Of a stretch of 64,000 bases of DNA, positions 8,926-16,091 are shown piece by piece (positions within the stretch are counted from its first letter, which is position 1; the number at the start of each line of letters is the position of its first letter). Below the pieces are notes generated by a model. That model was given only the letters and a program-made list of their open reading frames with translations, made no database searches and had not been told where the DNA came from. This DNA is from Chitinophagaceae bacterium (GTDB lineage Bacteria; Bacteroidota; Bacteroidia; Chitinophagales; Chitinophagaceae): NCBI GenBank assembly GCA_947454235.1, contig CANGIY010000001.1, forward strand, positions 372,001 to 436,000. Reading direction: 5' to 3'. The translations under genes and the position numbers were made by a program.

Positions 8926-10086
8926 CTACACCCAAAAAAGGTCTGATGCAATCGCATCAGCAAACAGTCGTCCGGCACTTGTGAGGTACAGGTGGTTTTC
9001 GTGCAAAATCATTTTGCCTTCACTGACGTAATGTTGGCTGTTTTCCAGCAAGTATTTTTGAGATTCAGCCCCCCAATTGTTTTCAATTTTTTGAAGGTTA
9101 CAGCCCCATTGTGTGCGTAAAGAGGTCATTACGTACTCATTGAAAGTATCTCGTTCGGTAAGTACTTCCACGTCTCCGGGTGCAGGTAGGTTTTGAGTGA
9201 GTGCTTTAATGTAAAGCGCGTTATTAGGCGCATTCCAGCTTCTGCTACTGCCATTGAAAGAGTGTGCCGAAGGCCCAAGCCCTAGATAATGGCATCCCAT
9301 CCAATAGTGAGTGTTATGAACAGCGTGCATGCCTGGTTTGGCGAAATTGGATATTTCGTAATGGTCATATCCGTTAGTTCGCGCAAATTCCATCAGCATT
9401 GTGAAGTGACGGGCTGCCTTTTCGGGATCAACAGGAGGCGAATTCTTGCTGCGGATCGCGTAGTCGAGTGCCGTTTTTTCTTCTACCGTGAGTGCGTATG
9501 CCGAAAAGTGGGGTATGCCCCAAATCGCTACTTTTTTCAAATGCTCTGCCCATTGTTCATCGGTAAGCAGTGGGCCGCCATAAATAAGGTCTATTGTAAG
9601 TAAGAAACGATGGGTATTCAAAGCATAATCAATGGCATTAGTTGCTTGAGCAGCAGTATGGCTGCGGTTCATGTATTCAAGTTCTGCCTGTTGGAACGAC
9701 TGTATGCCGATGCTCAACCTGTTCACGGCTGTGTCCTTTAAACTATCAATATATTCGGGCGTTAGGTCGTCGGGGTTTGCCTCAAGAGTTACTTCGCGCA
9801 GTGTGCCTATAGGGTAGTGTTGGTGAAGTGTTTGCACAATATCATTGATTTCAGTTGCTGTCAGGACGCTAGGCGTCCCCCCTCCAAAATAAATAGTGGT
9901 TACTTGTTTACCTTCCAGATAGTTGCTACGTAAAGCAATTTCTTTTTTAAGTGCTTCTAAAAAGTCGCTTTTAAGTTTGAGTGAAGTAGAGAAATGGAAA
10001 TTGCAGTAATGACACGCCTTCCTGCAAAACGGAATATGGATATAAATTCCAGCTTCGTTGTCGTTAGTAGTTGGCCACTTCATCAT
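8926..10086 (-). CDS. hemW: Radical SAM HemW-like protein (formerly annotated coproporphyrinogen III oxidase)
   Basis: About 386 residues. The N-terminus GIYIHIPFCRKACHYCNF carries the CX3CX2C iron-sulfur motif, followed by YFGGGTPS, RLSIGIQSF and HYEISNFAKPG, all hallmarks of HemW. HemW handles heme for insertion into respiratory enzymes, and family members lack true coproporphyrinogen dehydrogenase activity; the name is therefore preferred to hemN. A GTG at 10095 is also in frame, but the ATG pair at 10086/10083 fits the family start better. The next minus-strand gene upstream is the CDF exporter, 18 bases away. Confidence 0.88.
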   Translation of the reverse strand: MMKWPTTNDNEAGIYIHIPFCRKACHYCNFHFSTSLKLKSDFLEALKKEIALRSNYLEGKQVTTIYFGGGTPSVLTATEINDIVQTLHQHYPIGTLREVTLEANPDDLTPEYIDSLKDTAVNRLSIGIQSFQQAELEYMNRSHTAAQATNAIDYALNTHRFLLTIDLIYGGPLLTDEQWAEHLKKVAIWGIPHFSAYALTVEEKTALDYAIRSKNSPPVDPEKAARHFTMLMEFARTNGYDHYEISNFAKPGMHAVHNTHYWMGCHYLGLGPSAHSFNGSSRSWNAPNNALYIKALTQNLPAPGDVEVLTERDTFNEYVMTSLRTQWGCNLQKIENNWGAESQKYLLENSQHYVSEGKMILHENHLYLTSAGRLFADAIASDLFWV

Positions 10087-10104
10087 ACAATTCACGAGTC
10101 AATA

Positions 10105-11037
10105 TTAGCAGCCATTCTCACCACAAGGGCAAGAAATTGATTCAATTTCTATAGTAGCGTGGTGAATGTTCATGTGCAGCAAGCGATGTTTCAAATCTTG
10201 AATGGCGCTCATTTGTTCTTTAAAATTAAGCCTTTCATTCACCACAATGTGGGTGGTCAATGCGTTTTCGGTGGTGCTCATTGCCCAAATATGCATGTGG
10301 TGAACACCCTCAACGCCTTCCACTTTCAGCATCTCTGCTTCAATGCCCGACATCTCAATGCCTTCAGGAACACCATCTAAACTCATTTTTAGGCTATGTT
10401 TGAGCAAGTGCCATGTACTCAATAAAATGAAGAAAAGTATACCAATACTTATTGCCCCATCAATCCAATAGATATGTGTGTACTCAATAATAATGCCGCC
10501 TACCACTACACCCATTGATACCAGCGCATCAGAAAGCAAGTGTAAGTACGCGCCCTTGGTATTGAGGTCATGGTCTTTTTTGCGGTACAACAACATAGCC
10601 GAAAGAAAGTTGATTGCAATGCCTCCACCTGCAACTAACGCAACACTTCCGCCGTGTACTTCAGTGGGAGACATTATTTTCTTAAACGATTCAAAACCCA
10701 ATGCACCCACTGAAACAAGTAATATTACCGCATTAGAAAGCGCAGCGAGGATGGTTGTCTTTTTGTACCCGTAAGAAAATTTTGAGTTGGCTTTTATGTG
10801 TACCAGCTTGAACGAGAATAACGATAGAGCCAGCCCTGCAACGTCGCCAAAATTATGCCCGGCATCACTCAATAAAGAAACCGAGTGCGTCCTGAAACCC
10901 ATTACCACCTGTAAAACCACATAAAGCCCATTCAACACAATACCCCAAATAAGGGCATTATTGATATCTTCATGGGAGATTGGTCCATGATGGTGGTGGT
11001 GATGGTGCCCGTCGTGGTCGTGTGCGTGATGGTGCAT
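10105..11037 (-). CDS. Cation diffusion facilitator (zinc-type exporter, CzcD/ZitB-like)
   Basis: 310 residues. The N-terminal 22 residues are mostly histidine, a cytoplasmic metal-binding tail. Six membrane segments follow; the transport site is seen as SDAGHNFGD in TM2 and HLLSDALVS in TM5. The C-terminal domain (GVEGVHHMHIWAMS) is the ferredoxin-like dimerisation domain with its histidines, and the protein ends in CPCGENGC, a second potential metal site. The family exports zinc, sometimes cobalt, cadmium or nickel, in exchange for protons. It lies 18 bases from hemW and may be co-transcribed. Confidence 0.88.
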   Translation of the reverse strand: MHHHAHDHDGHHHHHHHGPISHEDINNALIWGIVLNGLYVVLQVVMGFRTHSVSLLSDAGHNFGDVAGLALSLFSFKLVHIKANSKFSYGYKKTTILAALSNAVILLVSVGALGFESFKKIMSPTEVHGGSVALVAGGGIAINFLSAMLLYRKKDHDLNTKGAYLHLLSDALVSMGVVVGGIIIEYTHIYWIDGAISIGILFFILLSTWHLLKHSLKMSLDGVPEGIEMSGIEAEMLKVEGVEGVHHMHIWAMSTTENALTTHIVVNERLNFKEQMSAIQDLKHRLLHMNIHHATIEIESISCPCGENGC

Positions 11038-11069
11038 GGCTGCAAAGTTCCTTAATTCCCGGTAGCAAT

Positions 11070-11957
11070 TTAAACTTTGTTGGAAAGTTCCTTGTACAGC
11101 ATTTTTATAAGTCCGTCAGCTAAACCTATTTTAGGTACAAATATTTCCGTCACCTCTGCCCAGCGCATGATGGAGATGTATATTTGCAGTGCAGGAACGA
11201 TTACATCAGCGCGGTCGTCACGTAAGTGATATAGGTGCATTCTCTCTTCAAGCGTGCTGCTGCTCATTTCTTTGTAATAATCTTTGAGCAAATCGAGCGT
11301 GAGCGGTTTTCCTTCCTTACGCTTTGAAAGTGAGAAAATTTTATTGATGTTACCCCCTGTGCCTATTGCTACAAGTGGTTGATGGTCTTTTGTTTGCGCC
11401 TTAATGAACTTCTTAAGGTTCTCCCATTGTTCGTCGCTCACCTGATTGTGTAACAGGCGAATAGTGCCAATATTAAAGCTTTCTTTGAAAATTGTTTTAC
11501 CCTGCGACAAGAGAGTGACTTCAGTGCTACCACCGCCCACATCAATGTACAGGTTAGATTTTGTGGTAGATGTATTTTCAGCTATGTGGGTTTCAAACAG
11601 CATATTAGCCTCTTCAAGTCCGGTGATAATTTTTATCTCCAGTCCTGTTTCCCTGAAAATTTCGTCAATAATAAGAGTGCCATTACTTGCATCGCGCATG
11701 GCGCTGGTGGCACATGCTTTATAGGCTTCTACTCCATAAATTTTCATCAGGAGTTTGTAAGCCTTCATTGTTTCAATGAGCTTTTGCTTTTTGGCAGGCG
11801 ATACAAAACCTTTCTCGAATACGTCGAAACCCAATCGCAATGGGATACGAATGAGGTTGGTTTTGGTGAAATCAACATTGCCGTCCTTGTAAAAAGACGT
11901 TTCGCTGATGAGCAGTCGAGCTGCGTTAGAACCTATATCAATAGCTGCAAGTATCAA
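11070..11957 (-). CDS. ppx: Ppx/GppA-family exopolyphosphatase
   Basis: 295 residues with the actin-like ATPase fold: phosphate-1 loop AAIDIGSNAARLL near the N-terminus, phosphate-2 loop YIDVGGGSTEVTLL near residue 140, and AIGTGGNINKIF near 200. It hydrolyses terminal phosphates from polyphosphate or converts pppGpp to ppGpp. It is about the length of the short, two-domain Bacteroidota members and lacks the C-terminal HD domain of E. coli Ppx. The start codon is TTG, read from the sequence TTGA that also carries the ppk1 stop, so the two genes overlap and are probably translationally coupled. Confidence 0.88.
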   Translation of the reverse strand: MILAAIDIGSNAARLLISETSFYKDGNVDFTKTNLIRIPLRLGFDVFEKGFVSPAKKQKLIETMKAYKLLMKIYGVEAYKACATSAMRDASNGTLIIDEIFRETGLEIKIITGLEEANMLFETHIAENTSTTKSNLYIDVGGGSTEVTLLSQGKTIFKESFNIGTIRLLHNQVSDEQWENLKKFIKAQTKDHQPLVAIGTGGNINKIFSLSKRKEGKPLTLDLLKDYYKEMSSSTLEERMHLYHLRDDRADVIVPALQIYISIMRWAEVTEIFVPKIGLADGLIKMLYKELSNKV

Positions 11958-14032
11958 TTGGTGTACTTTTTGTTACTCAAATAGTCAAATATCGCCACTT
12001 GAGAACGGACTAAACTATTCGATTCGACAGGTTGTACATAAGTATTGCTTTGTTCATCGTCCAAAACACGACCTTTTACATTCTCTGCAAGCTGAATATT
12101 CATTATGTCAATCAGTTCCTGCTGGATATTTTTGTCAAATATAGGACATGCAACTTCAACTCGGTGGTCTAAGTTTCGCACCATCCAGTCGGCTGATGAA
12201 ATAAATACCTGCGGTTTCTGTCCGTGTCCAAAAATAAACACACGAGCATGCTCTAAGTAACCGTCAATAATGCTGATTCCTTTTAGGTGTTCCTTGAATC
12301 CTTTTGCTTCGGTGTAGGCGCAACAAATTCCCCTCACAACCATTTTAATTTCAACACCCGCCCTTGCGGCAGCATAAAGTTCTTCAATAAGAGCTGTATC
12401 TGCCAGGCTATTGGTTTTTACAATTATGTAGCCGGCTTTCGACTTTTTATGAAGCGTGATTTCCCGATTAATTAATGTCTTGAATTTGTTGCGCATCGAA
12501 GTTGGCGCAACGGGAAGCGTTTTTAGTCCTCTTAAAAGCTGTAGCCTCACATCATCGTGTTCAAGGAACTCGAATACTTTATTGATGTCTGCAATTATTT
12601 TTTTGTCTGTAGTTAGCAGGCAATGGTCGCCATAATACATGGCAGTGTTTTCATTCAGGTTGCCGGTTGATACGAATGCATATTGTTTTATAGTATTGAA
12701 CTCGCGTTTTTTGATGACACAAATTTTAGCGTGAACTTTCATATCAGGTTTCCCAAATTTCACCCTTACTCCCTCTTCTTCCAAATCAGCTTTCCAGCGC
12801 ATGTTGGCTTCTTCATCAAAGCGCGCTCTCAGTTCCAAAACTACAAGCACATCTTTCCCATTGCGCACAGCGTTTATAAGCGCGTTTACGACTTTTGAGT
12901 TTTTCGCTAGTCGGTAGAGAGTAATCTTAATGGTTTGAACATTCGGGTCGATAGCGGCTTCCCTCAATAGGTCGATGATAGAATCGAACGAGTGGTACGG
13001 GAAGTGCAACATTACATCATGTTTTTCTATCTCGCTCATAATGCGCACCGGCTGCACCAGCAATGGGTGCACAAATGCCGGCGGGCGTGCAGGTATGTCT
13101 TTAAATATGGTTGATGGAAAATCAATAAAGTCTTTGAAATTATGAATGCGCCCTCCGGCAATCATGTTGTCTTTCTTGGTAATACCAATCCTGCGTGTGA
13201 GGTAGGTGAGTAGGTTTTGGTCTATTCGCCTGTCGTATATGAAACGGGTAGCCCTGCCTTTTTTGCGATTTTTAAGTCCTTTTTCCAGTTCAGCAATCAA
13301 ATTGGTATTTACCTCATTGTCCAGGTCAAGTTCAGCGTCGCGGGTAATCTTAATGATGTACCCGAGGAACTTATTAAACCCAAATGGAGCAAACAATTGA
13401 GGAAGGTTAAACCTAATGATGTCTTCAAGAAGAATGATGTCTGTCGAGCCATTATCGGGTGGCAAAGTAACGAAGCGCGGCAATACCTTAGTAGGAATTT
13501 CAATCAATGCATATCGTTGCATCATTGGGTTTTCGGTAGATCCTAATACACAGGCAAGGTAGATTGATTTGTCTTTGATGGTAGGAGCGCCCGGTATGGT
13601 TTCTATCATTAATGGTATGATTTGAGACCTTACCTTGGTGTCGAAGTATTTTTTGACGAATGTTTTTTGTGCTTTTGACAGTTGGGTGTCATTTTTAATG
13701 AAAATGCCCATTTCTCCCATCTGTGCAATAATTTCAGCATAGATATTGTCAAATACAGCTTGTTGCTCCAGTACTTTTTGCTGAATCTTTTTGAGAATCT
13801 TATCGGGGTTAGCCTCAAGGTGCATTTTGGCTTGCTTGCCAAGCACCACCATGCGATTAAGCGCAGCAACGCGAACCCTGAAAAACTCGTCGAGGTTATT
13901 GGAGAAAATACCTAAAAAGCGCAGCCGTTCATGAACGTGGTTTGACTTGTCTTGTGCCTCTTGTAAAACCCTGCCATTAAAGGCCAACCAGCTTATGTCG
14001 CGTGTAATCGTATTTTTCGAACCTCTGTTCAT
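11954..14032 (-). CDS. ppk1: Polyphosphate kinase 1
   Basis: 692 residues, normal for PPK1. Makes polyphosphate reversibly from ATP. Domains in order: N domain (DISWLAFNGRVLQEA, IFSNNLDEFFRVRVA), head domain, and the two catalytic phospholipase-D-like domains with LHFPYHSFDSIIDLLREAA, ARFDEEANMRWKADLEEEG and VHAKICVIKKRE, whose histidine probably corresponds to the phosphorylated one. The C2 domain is intact (SSADWMVRNLDHRVEVACPI). The following gene ppx overlaps its stop codon, so synthesis and breakdown enzymes share one transcript. Confidence 0.95.
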   Translation of the reverse strand: MNRGSKNTITRDISWLAFNGRVLQEAQDKSNHVHERLRFLGIFSNNLDEFFRVRVAALNRMVVLGKQAKMHLEANPDKILKKIQQKVLEQQAVFDNIYAEIIAQMGEMGIFIKNDTQLSKAQKTFVKKYFDTKVRSQIIPLMIETIPGAPTIKDKSIYLACVLGSTENPMMQRYALIEIPTKVLPRFVTLPPDNGSTDIILLEDIIRFNLPQLFAPFGFNKFLGYIIKITRDAELDLDNEVNTNLIAELEKGLKNRKKGRATRFIYDRRIDQNLLTYLTRRIGITKKDNMIAGGRIHNFKDFIDFPSTIFKDIPARPPAFVHPLLVQPVRIMSEIEKHDVMLHFPYHSFDSIIDLLREAAIDPNVQTIKITLYRLAKNSKVVNALINAVRNGKDVLVVLELRARFDEEANMRWKADLEEEGVRVKFGKPDMKVHAKICVIKKREFNTIKQYAFVSTGNLNENTAMYYGDHCLLTTDKKIIADINKVFEFLEHDDVRLQLLRGLKTLPVAPTSMRNKFKTLINREITLHKKSKAGYIIVKTNSLADTALIEELYAAARAGVEIKMVVRGICCAYTEAKGFKEHLKGISIIDGYLEHARVFIFGHGQKPQVFISSADWMVRNLDHRVEVACPIFDKNIQQELIDIMNIQLAENVKGRVLDDEQSNTYVQPVESNSLVRSQVAIFDYLSNKKYTN

Positions 14033-14106
14033 GCAATCGTGGAAAATTCCAAAGTTAAATTACAAAAAACGGAGCGTATAACCTATGACAGCAGAAAACA
14101 AAAAGT

Positions 14107-14598
14107 TTACAATTTCTTAATTCTGTCAATGATAGATGTAGTCGAATAGCCATCTACGAAAGGAATAATCTCAACACTTCCGCCATTTTTCATCACAAAG
14201 TCGGCACCTACTATCTTGTCAATCGTGTAGTCTCCGCCTTTTACAAGTACATCAGGCTTAATAATTTCTATCAATTCGGCAGGTGTTGGTTCATCAAAAA
14301 GGCAGACGCCATCAACCACCAGCAAGGAAGCCAATTGAAAAGCTCTGTCGTTTTCGTTTGTTACCGGACGCTCTGGCCCTTTTAAGGTGCGAACTGATGC
14401 ATCGGTATTCAGTCCCACCACTAACTTATTGCCAAAGTCGGCCGATTGAGCCAGTAAATCCAAATGACCGTGATGAAGAATATCGAAACAGCCATTGGTA
14501 AAAACGATTTTGTAACCTGAATTACGCCAGATGTTGCACTGTTGTTCGATGCCTATGCGCGTCTTGATTTTATTTTTTACCCAATCCAGCTTTTGCAT
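14107..14598 (-). CDS. rfaE2: D-glycero-beta-D-manno-heptose 1-phosphate adenylyltransferase (RfaE2/HldE C-terminal type)
   Basis: 163 residues of the cytidylyltransferase-like fold. Nucleotide-binding motif TNGCFDILHHGHLDLL near residues 34-49, then GLNTDASVRTLKG, and the C-terminal VDGYSTTSIIDRI. Adds AMP to heptose phosphate in the route to ADP-heptose for lipopolysaccharide. Enterobacterial HldE fuses this to a kinase; here it is stand-alone, as usual in Bacteroidota, and the kinase is not in the window. It overlaps the preceding flippase-like gene by 29 bases. Confidence 0.88.
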   Translation of the reverse strand: MQKLDWVKNKIKTRIGIEQQCNIWRNSGYKIVFTNGCFDILHHGHLDLLAQSADFGNKLVVGLNTDASVRTLKGPERPVTNENDRAFQLASLLVVDGVCLFDEPTPAELIEIIKPDVLVKGGDYTIDKIVGADFVMKNGGSVEIIPFVDGYSTTSIIDRIKKL

Positions 14599-15580
14599 TG
14601 CGGCGGTTGTTGTAAGTATGAATAACGAGTAATGAGATAATTCCGAAAAGTAAAATCACGAAAGTTTGTACCAGCCAAGCAATCCAACCGAATGCCTGTG
14701 CAGGTACTTCAGGAATATTGTAAGGGCCGTGTAGAATTTGCTCAACAAGGTATGGGTATGCGCCAATACCACCAGGGGTAGCTATGAGACCAAGACTGCC
14801 ATATACAAGTACAATCCATGAAGCCATAGCGTGTAGGTGGTGCGTTGGAGAAAGGCTGTACAAACCAAGGAAGATTTGAGCGAAATACATGAACCACATC
14901 AGCACAGTGAAAAACAGAAATTGCCATTTTTCTTTCATGTGCACAATCGACATAATGCCATGTGTCATTTCTTTCACCAGTTGACCTATTTTGGTTTCCT
15001 TGTGTTTTCGGTATAAAACAACTGCCGCAACCACAGCGAGTGCCATAACCACAAATAAGCCAATTAATACTACTTCGTGGCTTTTGACCTTGTCAACAAG
15101 ATGCCCAAGCTTTGGAGAGATATAATCGTTGATGCGCTGGAATTCAATTAGGTATGCAGTTACTGAAATGACTATCAGGCTAAGTACATCAAATGCACGC
15201 TCAGCAACAATGGTGCCCACCATTTTATGCGCAGGCATATCTTCGTACTTGGCGAGCACTGTGCATTTAGCCACCTCGCCAGCCCTGGGTAGTGCCAGAT
15301 TGGTGATATAGCCTATCATTACCGCAAAAAACGTATTGGTGGTGGTAGGGTGGAGGTCAATTGTGCGTAGTAGGTATTTCCAACGAACAGTCCTAAAATA
15401 ATGCGAAAGTACACCTGCCGCAGAAATAGGAATGAGGTATAGTGCGTTGATACTCCTTATCGCATCAAAAAGCTCTTTGCGTTGTGTGTCGCTGAGCTCT
15501 GATAGCATGTGATAAGTAATGTATATTCCAAGCCCCAGGAATACAACGTACTTCAATATTGTTAAAAGGGCTTTGTTCAT
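14570..15580 (-). CDS. Lysylphosphatidylglycerol-synthase-like transmembrane protein (UPF0104)
   Basis: About 336 residues with roughly eight membrane segments and the pattern of the LPG_synthase_TM family: RTVRWKYLLRT after TM2, NLALPRAGEVAKCTVLAKYE, and GGIGAYPYLVEQ near the end. The family is a putative lipid flippase; members without the catalytic MprF domain have no settled substrate. The ATG at 15580 is preferred because a start 31 codons further upstream would run into panD. It sits between panD and rfaE2 with a 16-base gap and a 29-base overlap, indicating one operon. Confidence 0.78.
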   Translation of the reverse strand: MNKALLTILKYVVFLGLGIYITYHMLSELSDTQRKELFDAIRSINALYLIPISAAGVLSHYFRTVRWKYLLRTIDLHPTTTNTFFAVMIGYITNLALPRAGEVAKCTVLAKYEDMPAHKMVGTIVAERAFDVLSLIVISVTAYLIEFQRINDYISPKLGHLVDKVKSHEVVLIGLFVVMALAVVAAVVLYRKHKETKIGQLVKEMTHGIMSIVHMKEKWQFLFFTVLMWFMYFAQIFLGLYSLSPTHHLHAMASWIVLVYGSLGLIATPGGIGAYPYLVEQILHGPYNIPEVPAQAFGWIAWLVQTFVILLFGIISLLVIHTYNNRRNAKAGLGKK

Positions 15581-15596
15581 TGATAAATGGAGTGTT

Positions 15597-15941
15597 TTAT
15601 AAGGTGTTGCCAGCCTTAGGGAAAATGATGCTCGGTTTGAATGTTTTAGCGGCTTCAAAATCCATGCGGGCATATGAAATCACTATTACAGTATCGCCTA
15701 CTGACACGCGCCTTGCTGCCGGGCCATTGAGACATATCATTCCCGAACCACGCGTCCCCTTAATGACGTAAGTCTCAAGGCGTTCTCCGTTTTCAATGTC
15801 TAATACCGCAACCTTCTCATTTTCAATTAAATTGGCAGCGTCCATTAAGTTTTCGTCTATGGTAATACTGCCTATATAATGCAGATTGGCTTCTGTCACC
15901 TTTACATGGTGAATTTTAGACTTCAGAACTTCTATTTGCAT
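15597..15941 (-). CDS. panD: Aspartate 1-decarboxylase
   Basis: Makes beta-alanine from aspartate for pantothenate and coenzyme A. The self-cleavage site HYIGSITID is present. With the ATG at 15941 the pyruvoyl-forming serine becomes Ser25 exactly as in E. coli PanD, and the -7 promoter box sits directly upstream; the in-frame GTG at 15950 lies inside that box, so 15941 was chosen. Other hallmarks: Lys9, [21 protein letters not shown] and [10 protein letters not shown]. Length 114 residues, normal. First gene of the panD-UPF0104-rfaE2 run. Confidence 0.92.
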   Translation of the reverse strand: MQIEVLKSKIHHVKVTEANLHYIGSITIDENLMDAANLIENEKVAVLDIENGERLETYVIKGTRGSGMICLNGPAARRVSVGDTVIVISYARMDFEAAKTFKPSIIFPKAGNTL

Positions 15942-15949
15942 AATTGCCA

Positions 15950-15957
15950 CAAAGGTA
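15950..15957 (-). promoter_or_regulatory. -7 promoter box immediately upstream of panD
   Basis: TACCTTTG on the minus strand (15957-15950) matches TAnnTTTG. Only 8 bases separate it from the ATG at 15941, so the transcript would start within a few bases of the start codon, giving a leaderless or nearly leaderless message. No exact TTTG at -33; TTTC is at a suitable distance. Confidence 0.5.
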
Positions 15958-16039
15958 ACAGGTTTAACTGAATGAGGAAAAGAAACAGATAGTATAACAT
16001 AGTTTTAAATGTTCTGAACGGTAAATGGCTGTAAATGAA

Positions 16040-16072
16040 AATAGCGCATAAAGCCGGGCTATATGCGCTATT
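16040..16072 (-). terminator. Terminator downstream of cphA
   Basis: AATAGCGCATA (16040-16050) pairs perfectly with TATGCGCTATT (16062-16072). On the minus strand it follows the cphA stop by 19 bases and runs into TTTT. Confidence 0.8.
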
Positions 16073-16091
16073 AACTGATTATTTGAAATAT

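Noticed and set aside
11586-11984. Plus-strand frame of 132 codons within ppx
   Set aside because: Antisense shadow of ppx; the ppx frame carries the phosphate loops.
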